This document shows positions 41,797 through 50,826 of a stretch of DNA of 64,000 bases, piece by piece. Position numbers and translations under genes: made by a program. This stretch comes from JBKBKC01 sp046294265 (GTDB lineage: Bacteria; Pseudomonadota; Alphaproteobacteria; Rhodobacterales; Rhodobacteraceae): positions 124,001 to 188,000 of the forward strand of contig JBKBKC010000001.1 of assembly GCA_046294265.1 (NCBI GenBank), read 5' to 3'. Under the pieces are notes generated by a model. The model saw only the letters and a program-made list of their open reading frames with translations, was not told the origin of the DNA and made no database searches. The number at the start of each line of letters is the position of its first letter. Within the stretch, counting starts at the first letter, position 1.

Positions 41797-43242
41797 ATGA
41801 TCGAGAAGCGCGCGTTCTACATCAATGGCGCGTGGGTGGCCCCTGCAGCCCCCCGCGATTGCCCGGTCATCGACCCCTCGACCGAAGAGGCCTGCGCAGT
41901 CATTTCGCTGGGCGACCAGGCCGACACCGACGCCGCCGTGGCCGCCGCCCGTGCCGCCCTGCCCGCCTGGGCCGCCACCCCGCCCGCCACCCGCCGCGCG
42001 CTGGTCGAGGGGATCCTTGCCCAGTATGAGCGGCGCAAGGAAGAGATGGCGCAGGCGATCAGCCTGGAGATGGGCGCCCCCATCGACATGAGCCGCGCCG
42101 ATCAGGCCGAGAGCCTGCCCTGGCACCTCAAGAATTTCCTGACCGCTTTCGACCAAATCGAATGGATCCGCCCCCTGGGCCCCCACGCGCCCGAAACCCG
42201 CATCGCGCTGGAACCGATCGGGGTGGTGGGCCTGATCACGCCGTGGAACTGGCCGATGAACCAGGTGACGCTGAAGGTGATCCCGGCGCTGCTGGCGGGG
42301 TGCACCTGCGTGCTGAAGCCCTCGGAAGAGGCGCCGCTGTCGTCGCTGCTCTTCGCCGAATTCGTGCATGATGCGGGCTTTCCGCCGGGCGTGTTCAACC
42401 TGGTGAACGGCGACGGGGCGGGGGTGGGGGCGCAGCTGTCCAGCCACCCGGATGTGGAGATGATCAGCTTTACCGGCTCGACCCGCGCGGGGCGGGCGAT
42501 CAGCAAGGCGGCGGCCGAGACGCTGAAGCGGGTCACGCTGGAGCTGGGTGGGAAGGGCGCGAACCTGATCTTTGCCGATGCGGACGAGAAGGCGGTGAAG
42601 CGGGGGGCCACGCATTGCTTTTACAATTCCGGCCAATCCTGCAACGCGCCGACCCGGATGCTGGTGGAGCGGTCGGCCTATGACCGCGCGGTGGAGATTG
42701 CCGCCGAGGTGGCGCGCACGATGGGGGTGGGGCCTGCGTCGGCCCCCGGGCGGCATATCGGGCCGGTGGTGAACAAGCGGCAGTGGGACCAGATCCAGGG
42801 CTATATCCAGAAGGGGATCGACGAGGGCGCGCGGCTGGTGGCCGGGGGCCTTGGCCTGCCGGAGGGGATGAACAAGGGTTTCTATGTGCGCCCCACCGTG
42901 TTCGCCGATGTGGTGCCCGGCATGACCATCGAGCGCGAGGAGATCTTTGGCCCCGTGCTGTCGATCATCCCCTTCGACACCGAGGAGGAGGCGGTGCGGA
43001 TCGCGAATGATACGCCCTACGGGCTGACCAACTATGTCCAGTCCGGGAGCGGCGCGCGGCGCAACCGGCTGGCGCGGGCGTTGCGGTCGGGGATGGTCGA
43101 GATGAACGGCAAGTCGCGCGGGGCGGGGGCGCCGTTCGGGGGGGTCAAGGCCAGTGGCCGTGCCCGCGAGGGCGGCGTCTGGGGGATCGAGGAGTTCCTG
43201 GAGGTCAAGGCCATTTCGGGCTGGGATGCGGCGGCGGAGTGA
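41797..43242 (+). CDS. aldehyde dehydrogenase (NAD(P)+)
   Basis: A 481-residue ALDH-superfamily enzyme. It has the cofactor region GLITPWNWPMNQVTLKVIPALLAGCTCVLKPSEEAP, SFTGSTRAGRAI, the general base Glu in LELGGKGANLI and the nucleophile Cys in FYNSGQSCNAPTRML. The end has EEIFGPVLSII and GGVKASGRAREGG. Resembles the broad-specificity GabD/AldA-type group; substrate unknown. Two in-frame ATGs occur, at 41785 and 41797. I chose 41797 (MIEKRAFYINGAW) because GGAGG lies 6 bases before it. Confidence 0.93.
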   Translation: MIEKRAFYINGAWVAPAAPRDCPVIDPSTEEACAVISLGDQADTDAAVAAARAALPAWAATPPATRRALVEGILAQYERRKEEMAQAISLEMGAPIDMSRADQAESLPWHLKNFLTAFDQIEWIRPLGPHAPETRIALEPIGVVGLITPWNWPMNQVTLKVIPALLAGCTCVLKPSEEAPLSSLLFAEFVHDAGFPPGVFNLVNGDGAGVGAQLSSHPDVEMISFTGSTRAGRAISKAAAETLKRVTLELGGKGANLIFADADEKAVKRGATHCFYNSGQSCNAPTRMLVERSAYDRAVEIAAEVARTMGVGPASAPGRHIGPVVNKRQWDQIQGYIQKGIDEGARLVAGGLGLPEGMNKGFYVRPTVFADVVPGMTIEREEIFGPVLSIIPFDTEEEAVRIANDTPYGLTNYVQSGSGARRNRLARALRSGMVEMNGKSRGAGAPFGGVKASGRAREGGVWGIEEFLEVKAISGWDAAAE

Positions 43243-43283
43243 TCGCGGGCGGGGTGTCCCATGGTGGGACATGCCCTGGGGTG

Positions 43284-43318
43284 CGTGAAATCAAGGGGTT
43301 ATACCCCTTGCGTTCACG
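43284..43318. terminator. bidirectional terminator hairpin
   Basis: Inner stem CAAGGGG (43292-43298) / CCCCTTG (43304-43310), TTATA loop, extended after a 2-base bulge by CGTGAA (43284-43289) / TTCACG (43313-43318). It lies between the stops of the convergent aldehyde dehydrogenase and ABC-permease genes. Confidence 0.75.
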
Positions 43319-43345
43319 ATCTGTTAATATCCGGGGCCGGGCCAG

Positions 43346-44104
43346 TCACGTCGGCTGCCGCTCGGCCCAGCCGGCAAAGATGCGTTCCAGCGCGACCACG
43401 GCGTAGTAAAGCACGATCCCCAGCACGGCGAGGGCGATCAGGACGGCGAACATCAGGGGATAGTCGCCGTTCGTCTCGCCCGATTTGAACAGCGCGCCGA
43501 GGCCCCGGCCATGGGGTGAGACGATCTCGACCAGGTTGGTGCCGATGAAGGCAAGCGTGACCGACACCTTCAACGCGCCAAAGAACTCCGGCAGGGTCTT
43601 GGGCAGGGCGATCTTGCGGAAGATGGTGATCCGGGAGGCCCCGAGCGCGCGCAGGATGTCGCGGTATTCCGGCTCCAGCGTCGAAAGCCCGATCCCCACC
43701 GACACCGCGATGGGAAAGAACGAGATCAGGAAGGCCATCAGCACCGTGTTGAAATCATGCTGCCCGATGAAGATCAGCGCGATCACCGGGACCAGCGTGG
43801 CCTTGGGGATCGCGTTGAATCCCACGAGCAGCGGATAGAGCGCGTCGCGCGCGACCTTCGAGAACCCCATCGCCATGCCCAGAAGCGTGCCGAACACCAC
43901 CGCCAACCCCAGCCCCGCCACGGTGCGCCACAACGTCTGCCAGCCCATTTCCAGAAAGAACCACCGAAAGCGCCAGAAGGCGGGCGGCAGGTCGGAAGGC
44001 GAGGCCATCTTGTAGTTGGGCCAGTTGTTCACCCAGACGATCCATTCCCAGAACAACAGGAACGCGACCACGGCGGCAACGGGCACGGCGATCTGTTTCA
44101 GCAT
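43346..44104 (-). CDS. ABC transporter permease (TauC/SsuC/NMT1-associated type)
   Basis: A 252-residue inner-membrane subunit with about six hydrophobic segments. The BPD-transporter EAA loop is visible (YRDILRALGASRITIFRKIALPKTLPEF), with FNAIPKATLVPVIALIF and GLGALFKSGETN. Third gene of a leftward operon, overlapping the ATPase gene by 7 bases. With a NMT1/THI5-like binding protein it forms a TauABC-type importer. Substrates of such systems include sulfonates, nitrate, thiamine precursors and riboflavin; no feature here decides. Confidence 0.92.
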   Translation of the reverse strand: MLKQIAVPVAAVVAFLLFWEWIVWVNNWPNYKMASPSDLPPAFWRFRWFFLEMGWQTLWRTVAGLGLAVVFGTLLGMAMGFSKVARDALYPLLVGFNAIPKATLVPVIALIFIGQHDFNTVLMAFLISFFPIAVSVGIGLSTLEPEYRDILRALGASRITIFRKIALPKTLPEFFGALKVSVTLAFIGTNLVEIVSPHGRGLGALFKSGETNGDYPLMFAVLIALAVLGIVLYYAVVALERIFAGWAERQPT

Positions 44105-44892
44105 CCGTGCGCCACCCCCGCGCGACCCTGCGCGATGCTGATCTGGTCGCGCAGCGTGTGCAGCATCGCTGCCGCCTCGGGTGTGTAGAGGCTGTCGATG
44201 GTGCGGTCGGGGGGCAGCGTCACATCCAGCACATGCTGCGCAGTGGCGGGGCGGCCCGACAGCACGATCACCTGATCGCCCAGAAACACGCTTTCGCGCA
44301 GGTCATGGGTGATCAGGACGCAGGTGAAGGGTTCTTTCGCGCGCAGGTCGCGCATGGTCTGCCACAGATCCTCGCGCGTGAAGGCATCGAGCGCGCCAAA
44401 GGGTTCGTCCATGATCAGCACCTCGGGCTTGTGCACGATGGCGCGGCAGAGGCTGGCGCGCTGGCGCATCCCGCCCGACAGTTCGGACGGGCGCTTGCCC
44501 TCGAACCCCGTGAGGCCCACGAGGGCCAGCAGTTCCTCGGCCCGCGCAACCCGTTTGGCGCGCGGCATGGCGGGGGCCACGATCTCCAGCGGCAGGATCA
44601 CGTTGTCGAGGATATTGCGCCATTCCAAGAGGACGGGGTTCTGGAACGCCATCCCCACCGTCTTGCGCGGGCTTTTCACGATCTGGCCGTGCAGCCAGAC
44701 CTCGCCCCGGTCAGGCTTCATCAGCCCCGCGACCAGCCGCGTGAGCGTGGATTTGCCGCAGCCCGAGGGACCGACGACGGCGGCAAATTCGCCCTCGGGG
44801 ATGGCAAGGGTCAGGTTGTCCAGCACCGGCAGGGGCCCGGCCTTGGTGCGATAGGCGTGGGTGACGCCCTTGATCTCGATCAGGTTTGCCAT
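44098..44892 (-). CDS. ABC transporter ATP-binding protein (TauB/SsuB/NrtD type)
   Basis: A 264-residue ABC ATPase. Walker A VVGPSGCGKSTLTRLVAG, Q-loop AFQNPVLLEW, signature LSGGMRQRASLCRAI, Walker B VLIMDEPFGALD and switch ITHDLRESVFLGD are all intact. Middle gene of the importer operon: it follows the binding-protein gene by 66 bases and overlaps the permease gene. It powers uptake through the permease. Confidence 0.95.
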   Translation of the reverse strand: MANLIEIKGVTHAYRTKAGPLPVLDNLTLAIPEGEFAAVVGPSGCGKSTLTRLVAGLMKPDRGEVWLHGQIVKSPRKTVGMAFQNPVLLEWRNILDNVILPLEIVAPAMPRAKRVARAEELLALVGLTGFEGKRPSELSGGMRQRASLCRAIVHKPEVLIMDEPFGALDAFTREDLWQTMRDLRAKEPFTCVLITHDLRESVFLGDQVIVLSGRPATAQHVLDVTLPPDRTIDSLYTPEAAAMLHTLRDQISIAQGRAGVAHGC

Positions 44893-44958
44893 CTGGGGCC
44901 CCGGAAGATGCCCGGCGCCGCGCCCGAGGGAGGAGGGCGGCGGCGCCGGGCGCTGCCC

Positions 44959-45966
44959 TTACGGCAGCATCAGGCTGCCGTCGGTCGGCAGATAGGCATC
45001 GGTGAAGTAGGTGGCGGCGTCGGGCGCGGTCTTGAACTCATAGACCGTCTTGGTCTGTTCGATGGCGGTCGCCATGCGCGCGGCATCGATGCCGCCCATG
45101 CCGTTGGCCTTGACGTAATCGGTCAGCACATTGGCCCCGACCGCCATCAGCAGGCGTTCGGTTTCCAGACCCGCATCGGCGGCGGGGTTGCGCTTGATCA
45201 GGCCCGCGATGGCGGCGTCGGGATTGGCGATGGCATCCTTCCAGCCCAGTGCCACGGCGCGCAGGAAGCCCGTGACCAGGGCCGGGTTCTGGGCCGCGAA
45301 TTCGGTGTTGGCGATGATGACGTTGCCATAGAGCGCCACGCCGTGATCGGCCATCAGGAGGACCGTGATGTCATCGGCGGGCACGCCCAGCCGTTTGAGG
45401 TTCAGCGTGGAGGAGAAGGAAAAGCCCGTGACCGCCGCCACCTTGCCTTCGGCCAGCATCGGCTCGCGGGTGGGAAAGCCCACGGGTTCGACGGTGATCT
45501 TGCTGGTATCGAGCCCGGTTTCGGCGGCAAAGATGGGGAACTGCGCCCAGGCGCCGTCGGGCGGCGGGGCGCCGAGGATGCGGCCCTCCAGATCCTTGGG
45601 CGCCTCGATCCCGAGGGATTTGCGGCCCACGATGGCGAAGGGCGGCTTGTCATAGACCATCATGATGGCGGTCACGGGGGCGCCGGGGTTCTGGTCGAGG
45701 AACTTCATCAGGCTGTTGATGTCGGCAAAGCCCAAGGGGACGGCCCCCGTCGCCACCTTGGGGATGGCGTCCAGCGATCCGGCCCCTTCGGAGATTTCCA
45801 CCGTCAGCCCCTCGGCCGCGAAATGGCCATTGTCGATGGCGGCGAAATAGGGGGCGGCGGGGCCCTCGAATTTCCAGTCGAGGGCGAAGGGCAGCGTCAG
45901 TTGGGCCGAGGCGCCGCCCGCAAGGAGCAGGGTCGCAAGGGCGGGGGCGAAGAGACGAGCGAGCAT
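44959..45966 (-). CDS. ABC substrate-binding protein, NMT1/THI5-like
   Basis: A 335-residue periplasmic protein. Signal peptide residues 1-20 (MLARLFAPALATLLLAGGASA). The mature part starts LTLPFALDWKFEGPAAPYFAAIDNGHFAAEGL, the NMT1 fold signature, and has GADINSLMKF-like and PVTAIMMVYDKPPFAIV segments. ATG 45966 has GGAGA upstream; the open frame continues about 28 codons further without support. First gene of the operon, so it has the highest expected expression. No TPP riboswitch pattern was found in the leader. The ligand is undetermined. Confidence 0.9.
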   Translation of the reverse strand: MLARLFAPALATLLLAGGASAQLTLPFALDWKFEGPAAPYFAAIDNGHFAAEGLTVEISEGAGSLDAIPKVATGAVPLGFADINSLMKFLDQNPGAPVTAIMMVYDKPPFAIVGRKSLGIEAPKDLEGRILGAPPPDGAWAQFPIFAAETGLDTSKITVEPVGFPTREPMLAEGKVAAVTGFSFSSTLNLKRLGVPADDITVLLMADHGVALYGNVIIANTEFAAQNPALVTGFLRAVALGWKDAIANPDAAIAGLIKRNPAADAGLETERLLMAVGANVLTDYVKANGMGGIDAARMATAIEQTKTVYEFKTAPDAATYFTDAYLPTDGSLMLP

Positions 45967-46108
45967 GGGCAATCTCCGGGTTTGGCAGCTTGCAGCGGTT
46001 TTCACGATAGCCTGCGATGACGGCGGTGTGGTGGATATCGGGAATGTCACCCGTCAAGGGACGCCAGGCGTTATTTCGCACGATCTAGGGCAAGTTGCGC
46101 AACCCTGC

Positions 46109-48061
46109 CTAGTTTTCAGGCATATGTAAACTGACTTGGCCGTGGCTTTGCCCCGGGCGGGCGTCGAGAACAGGGGCAAGGCGGATGCGTCGGAACCCGT
46201 CCGGTGTCTGCCCAAGGAACGTTCCCGCAATGCCCGAGCCCTGCAGTTCCGCCGGATCGGCGCCAGGCGCGGTGTCGATCGTGACGCTTGTGCCGGGCGG
46301 CAGCGCCAGCTGCCACGCGCGCGTCTCGAGGTGCGCGGGCGTGTTGCCTGCCGCGATCCAGTCCACCATCAGGTCCTGCACCGTCATGGCGGGCAGGGGC
46401 ACCTCCTGCGCGGTGGCCACGGCCTCGCGGTCCCAGGTTGCCAGGCGGTAACTGTTTGTCACCACGATGAACTCCATCTCGTCGATCAGGGGCTGGCCGC
46501 GAAACCGCAGGCCCCGGACGCGCCGGGCGTCGGGGTCGATCAGGGTGCCGCGCAGATCGTGGCGAGGCGGGGCCGTGGGATCGATGCGGTAGGTCACGCC
46601 CAGGATCGTGTCGAAATTGTAGCCCGGAAACGCCGAGTTCAGCAGCGGCTGGTCGGTCACGCCGGGGCGCAGCCGCTGATAGGCCGCTGCCGAGCGTTCC
46701 AGCCATTCGGCAACGTCGCGGCCCAGGATGCGCACCGCGCACAGGCGGTTGGGAAAGCAATAGAGATCGTCCACATGCCGCCGCTCCAGCGGCCCTGCGG
46801 CGATGCTGGTAAAGCTTTCGGGCCCGCCCCGCCCCCCTGAACGGAAGGGAGCCGCCGCCGACAGGATCGGCAGCGCCTCGAGCGCCGTGCCGCGCAGGGC
46901 GCGCGCCACCGTGTCGCGCTGCGCCGTGGCCACCACGCGCAGGGCGGGGCCGTCGGACACCATGGCGAAATGCGAGGTCAGCGCGACCGGCGTGCGGCCG
47001 ATCACCCGGCGCATCCGGGCCAGCGTGGCGGCATGGGCCGTGGCCGTGGCGGTGATCACCTCGGAACGATCCGCCACCTGCGCGACAAGGCCGGCCCCCG
47101 CGACACGCCGCGCGATGGGATGCACCGCCGACCGTGCCCCGGCCACGGTCCATCCCCCGTCCAACGGGCGCAGCCACAGGTCGATCACGCCCAGATGCGA
47201 TCCGTTCACCCCGGGCATGACCGCCGGTATCCCCGCCACTGTGCCACCGGCGGCATCCACGCCGGGGATGTTGCGGAACGTGTCGGAAGGAAAGACCAGA
47301 TGCGAATGGCCGGTCACGATGGCGTCGATGCCCTGCAGGCCCGCCAGCGCGGTCGAGGCATCCTCGGCCCCCGGTGCGGCATCTGGCGCCCCGATGCCGG
47401 AATGCGACAGCGCCACCACCACATCGGCCCCCGCCGCACGCAGGCGCGGCAGCCAGAGGCGGGCGGCGGTCAAGATGTCGGTCGTCTCGACCTGTTCGCG
47501 CAACAGATGCGCGTCCCATATCGCGGTCTGTGGCGGCAGAAAGCCGATCACCCCCAGACGCAGGCGTCGGTGTCCGCCGGTGGCCAGCGGCAGATCGCGG
47601 TCGATCACCACGAAGGGCGGCAGCAGCGGCTGCGGTCCGTTCGGTCCGCCCGGGTGCTGCGCGTTGGCGGAGACGACCGGAAAGGCGGCGCGCGCCAGAA
47701 CCGTCTGCAACCAGGGCAGGCCACGGTTGAATTCATGGTTGCCCAGCGTCGCCGCGTCATAGCCCAGCGCGTTCATCGCCGCGATGACCGGATGCGTCTC
47801 GGCCTGCGGATCATCGGCCCCGTGATCGCCCAGCGGGCAGCCCAGAAGAAAATCACCGTTGTCGAGCAGGACGCTCGCCGCCGGTCCCTGCCGCATCCGA
47901 TGGATCAGCGAGGCCGTCCGCGCGAGGCCGGAAGCATCACTGGCACGGTCGGCGCAATAATCATAGGGATGCACATGGGCGTGCAGGTCGGACGTGGCAA
48001 GGATGCGCAGGAGGATTGCATCGCCGTCAGTCGGGGCGGTGGCGGGTGGCGTGAAATCCAT
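46109..48061 (-). CDS. 2',3'-cyclic-nucleotide phosphodiesterase/5'-nucleotidase family (CpdB-like), leaderless
   Basis: A 650-residue two-domain metallophosphatase. Metal motifs: ATSDLHAHVHPYDY (DxH), LLDNGDFLLG, LGNHEFNRG, ALSHSGIG and VTGHSHLVFP. The C-terminal 5'-nucleotidase domain (about 345-600) has YCFPNRLCAVRILGRDVAEWLE and NSAFPGYNFDTILGVTYRID, which bind the base in CpdB relatives. Classical CpdB is periplasmic, but this N-terminus (MDFTPPATAPTDGDAI) has no signal peptide, so it may act in the cytosol or use another export route. Upstream in-frame codons do not supply one. Confidence 0.88.
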   Translation of the reverse strand: MDFTPPATAPTDGDAILLRILATSDLHAHVHPYDYCADRASDASGLARTASLIHRMRQGPAASVLLDNGDFLLGCPLGDHGADDPQAETHPVIAAMNALGYDAATLGNHEFNRGLPWLQTVLARAAFPVVSANAQHPGGPNGPQPLLPPFVVIDRDLPLATGGHRRLRLGVIGFLPPQTAIWDAHLLREQVETTDILTAARLWLPRLRAAGADVVVALSHSGIGAPDAAPGAEDASTALAGLQGIDAIVTGHSHLVFPSDTFRNIPGVDAAGGTVAGIPAVMPGVNGSHLGVIDLWLRPLDGGWTVAGARSAVHPIARRVAGAGLVAQVADRSEVITATATAHAATLARMRRVIGRTPVALTSHFAMVSDGPALRVVATAQRDTVARALRGTALEALPILSAAAPFRSGGRGGPESFTSIAAGPLERRHVDDLYCFPNRLCAVRILGRDVAEWLERSAAAYQRLRPGVTDQPLLNSAFPGYNFDTILGVTYRIDPTAPPRHDLRGTLIDPDARRVRGLRFRGQPLIDEMEFIVVTNSYRLATWDREAVATAQEVPLPAMTVQDLMVDWIAAGNTPAHLETRAWQLALPPGTSVTIDTAPGADPAELQGSGIAGTFLGQTPDGFRRIRLAPVLDARPGQSHGQVSLHMPEN

Positions 48062-48336
48062 TGCGATATCGCCTTCAAAATCCGTGTCATGGCCCGAACC
48101 GGCCTGCTATCTGCCGGTGCCCTCCCTTTCCTGCGACTGGACGGGTTGGCATTGGCGAAAAAGTAGGACGATTTCGCTGACGCGCAAACGGCAGGCAAGT
48201 CCGGCGCATGCGTTTTCGCGCGCGGGTTGCAGTTTTGTCAAATGATGTGGCGCATCTGCCGGACCTAGGCAGTCGTGGCGCGGCGTGGCATCAGCGGTGG
48301 CATGCGGTATCTGCTTGCAGGGATGGTGGGGGCGAC

Positions 48337-49296
48337 ATGACGATGGGCTTTGCCTTTGGGGAATCGGGGCTGAACCGGGCCGCGCATCTGCGGGGGCAGG
48401 CGGCGGCGATGGCGGAGCTGCTGGCGACAGGCCGGGTGCTGCCGCTCTGGCGGGGCAAGCCGCTGGTGGTGCGCGGTGCGGGGCTGGGCTGGCTGGCGGC
48501 GGGCCATCCGGCGCTGGCGCAGGGGCGCGCGCCGGTCTTTCTGGGGCTGGACGATGCTGGCGGCGAGAGCGTGGCGCGCTTTGCGCAGGATATCTCGGAC
48601 TGGTCGCCCGAAGCCGGGGCCGAGGCGGTGCAGGGCGGGTTCTTCGATGCCTCCGAGCAGCACCATCCCGCACTGCCCGCCGACCACCTGTTCGCCGAGT
48701 TGCGCGGGATGATGCTGCGCCTGACCCCGCGCGAGGCGGAACTGGCGGCCACCTCCAAGGCGGTGGTGCAATGGCATCGAAGCCACGGGTTCTGCGCAGT
48801 CTGCGGGGCTGCGAGCGAGGCCGCCGAGGCGGGGTGGCAACGCCGCTGCCCGGCCTGCGGCGCGCATCACTTTCCGCGCACGGATCCGGTGGTGATCATG
48901 CTGGTCATCCGTGGCAACCGCGCCCTGCTGGGCCGAAGCCCGGGCTGGCCGCCGGGCATGTATTCCTGCCTTGCGGGGTTCGTGGAGCCGGGCGAGACGC
49001 TGGAGGCCGCCGTGCGCCGCGAGGTGGCCGAAGAGACGGGCGTGCGCGTCGGCCCGGTGCGCTATGCCGCGAGCCAGCCATGGCCCTTTCCCGCCTCGCT
49101 GATGATTGGTTGCGTGGCCGAGGCCGAGACCGAGGCCATCACCCTGGACCCCGTCGAAATCGAGGATGCCCGATGGGTCAGCCGCGAGGAGATGGTGGCG
49201 GTCATGGCGGGGCTTGATCCGGCGATCCGCCCGGCGCGGCGGGGGGCGATCGCCCATGCGCTGATCGAAGGATGGCTTGCGGACCGGCTGGAATGA
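48337..49296 (+). CDS. nudC: NAD+ diphosphatase / NAD-RNA decapping hydrolase
   Basis: A 319-residue NudC. A four-Cys zinc ribbon CAVCG...CPACG (about residues 153-174) precedes the Nudix box GFVEPGETLEAAVRREVAEETGV (about 211-233). The downstream SQPWPFPASLMIG motif marks NudC, which cleaves NAD(H) and removes NAD caps from RNA 5' ends. The start at 48337 (MTMGFAFG) follows GGGGGCGAC. The 275-base spacer to the divergent nucleotidase gene holds no gene I can support. Confidence 0.95.
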   Translation: MTMGFAFGESGLNRAAHLRGQAAAMAELLATGRVLPLWRGKPLVVRGAGLGWLAAGHPALAQGRAPVFLGLDDAGGESVARFAQDISDWSPEAGAEAVQGGFFDASEQHHPALPADHLFAELRGMMLRLTPREAELAATSKAVVQWHRSHGFCAVCGAASEAAEAGWQRRCPACGAHHFPRTDPVVIMLVIRGNRALLGRSPGWPPGMYSCLAGFVEPGETLEAAVRREVAEETGVRVGPVRYAASQPWPFPASLMIGCVAEAETEAITLDPVEIEDARWVSREEMVAVMAGLDPAIRPARRGAIAHALIEGWLADRLE

Positions 49297-49369
49297 CGTC
49301 ACGCTGCGGAGAAAATGACGCAGCAGGGAGTGCGGGGGGCGCGGTCATGCGCCGCAACCGGGACAGGAC

Positions 49370-49843
49370 ATGAAGCTGAGCACGCGCGAAGACATCGAGG
49401 CGCCGGTCGAATTCGTCTATCGGATGCTGACGGACGTGGACCACTGGGAACGCGCGGCATTGCGGCGCGGGGCCGAAGTGACGCGCGAGGATGAATTGCC
49501 CGGGCTGTCGCCCGGCATGGCCTGGCGCATCGGCTTTGGCTTTCGCGGCAAGATGCGCCGGGTGACGCTGCGGCTGACCGAACTGGACCCGCAGCACCGG
49601 CTGGCCTTTGCCGGCGCGGGCGAGATGGTGAGCGGGGCCATGAGCCTGGACCTGGTGTCGATGGGGCCGAAGCGGAGCCGGTTGATGGCCGCGATCGAGG
49701 TCAAGCCGCAGACGCTGACCGCCCGGCTGTTCCTCCAGACCCTTTCGCTTGCCAAGGCGCGGATGACGCGGCGGCTGGAGATGCGACTGGCACAGCTGTC
49801 GGCGGATATCGAAGACAGGTATCGCCGGTCGCTGTCGCGCTGA
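49370..49843 (+). CDS. SRPBCC-family protein
   Basis: A 157-residue START-like fold protein: MKLSTREDIEAPVEFVYRMLTDVDHWER at the start, then FGFRGKMRRVTLRLTELDP and MSLDLVSMGPKRSRL, and a long C-terminal helix (QTLSLAKARMTRRLEMRLAQL). These proteins form a hydrophobic cavity that binds lipids or other small ligands. No specific role can be assigned. It sits 73 bases after nudC and converges with pheA. Confidence 0.82.
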   Translation: MKLSTREDIEAPVEFVYRMLTDVDHWERAALRRGAEVTREDELPGLSPGMAWRIGFGFRGKMRRVTLRLTELDPQHRLAFAGAGEMVSGAMSLDLVSMGPKRSRLMAAIEVKPQTLTARLFLQTLSLAKARMTRRLEMRLAQLSADIEDRYRRSLSR

Positions 49844-49863
49844 GGCGCGGGGTCAGGCCAAGA

Positions 49864-50709
49864 TCAGGCCCGCAGCGGATCGGCCGGATAGACGCCGAGG
49901 ATCGCGCGCTGCGAGGTGAAATAGGTCAGTTCTTCCAGTGCAAGGCGCACGTTGGCATCCTCCGGGTGGCCCTCGATGTCGGCGTAGAATTCTGTGGCGG
50001 TGAACGACCCGCCGACCATGTAGCTTTCCAGCTTGGTCATGTTCACGCCGTTGGTGGCAAAGCCCCCCATCGCCTTGTAAAGCGCCGCCGGAATGTTGCG
50101 CACGCGGAAGGTGAAGGTGGTGACCATCCGCCCCGGCCCACGGCGGCTGTGGTCGGCTTCGCGCGACATGACCAGAAACCGGGTGGTGTTGTTCGACTGG
50201 TCCTCGATCTGGCGCGCCAGCACGTCGAGCCCGTAGATCTCGCCCGCCAGTTCCGAGGCGAGCGCCCCCAGCGCGGGGTCGCCCTTTTCGGCCACCAGCC
50301 GTGCGGACCCTGCCGTATCGGCCCCCGTCACCGCCTGCATCGCGTGACGGCGCAGGAAGTCGCGACACTGGCCCAGCAGCACCGTATGGCTCATCGCAGC
50401 GCGGACGGCCTCGATGGGGGTGCCGGGCAGGGCCAGCAGGTTGATGTGGACGCGCACGAAGGCCTCGTCGATGATGTAGAGGCCGGAACCGGGCAGCAGG
50501 CTGTGGATGTCGGCCACGCGCCCGTAGGTGGAGTTTTCCACCGGCAGCATCGCCAGATCGGCCTCGCCCGAGCGGCAGGCGTCGATCGCGTCCTCGAAGG
50601 TGCGGCAGGGCATCGCCTCCATCCCGGGGCGGGCCTGTCGGCAGGCCTCGTGGGAATAGGCGCCCGGTTCGCCCTGAAAGGCGATGCGGCCTGTCTGTGC
50701 GGCGGTCAT
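49864..50709 (-). CDS. pheA: prephenate dehydratase
   Basis: A 281-residue monofunctional prephenate dehydratase, converting prephenate to phenylpyruvate for phenylalanine synthesis. FQGEPGAYSHEA starts the catalytic domain, with LPVENSTYGRVADIHSLL and NNTTRFLVMSRE containing the key Thr of the TRF motif. The C-terminal ACT domain (about 195-275, with IPAALYKAMGGFATNGVNMTKLESYM) senses phenylalanine. There is no chorismate mutase domain, as usual in alphaproteobacteria. ATG 50709 has a GGAG upstream. Confidence 0.97.
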   Translation of the reverse strand: MTAAQTGRIAFQGEPGAYSHEACRQARPGMEAMPCRTFEDAIDACRSGEADLAMLPVENSTYGRVADIHSLLPGSGLYIIDEAFVRVHINLLALPGTPIEAVRAAMSHTVLLGQCRDFLRRHAMQAVTGADTAGSARLVAEKGDPALGALASELAGEIYGLDVLARQIEDQSNNTTRFLVMSREADHSRRGPGRMVTTFTFRVRNIPAALYKAMGGFATNGVNMTKLESYMVGGSFTATEFYADIEGHPEDANVRLALEELTYFTSQRAILGVYPADPLRA

Positions 50710-50826
50710 CGGGGGCTCCGTTGCATCGGGCGGGGAAATTGGGCAATCGGTCGCGGCTCTACACCTTGAAACCGGGGGGTGGAAGCGGTTAGAAGCACGC
50801 GGGAAGTTCAGACGGCAGGGCGCGAC

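Noticed and set aside
44107..46020. A 637-codon plus-strand frame opposite the ABC transporter operon
   Set aside because: It is a GC-driven shadow of the ATPase and binding-protein genes, full of His/Gly/Ala, without motifs or a start signal.
45967..46108. Thiamine (TPP) riboswitch upstream of the NMT1/THI5-like transporter
   Set aside because: The leader lacks the CTGAGA and ACCTGA core elements, so a thiamine-precursor role is not supported.
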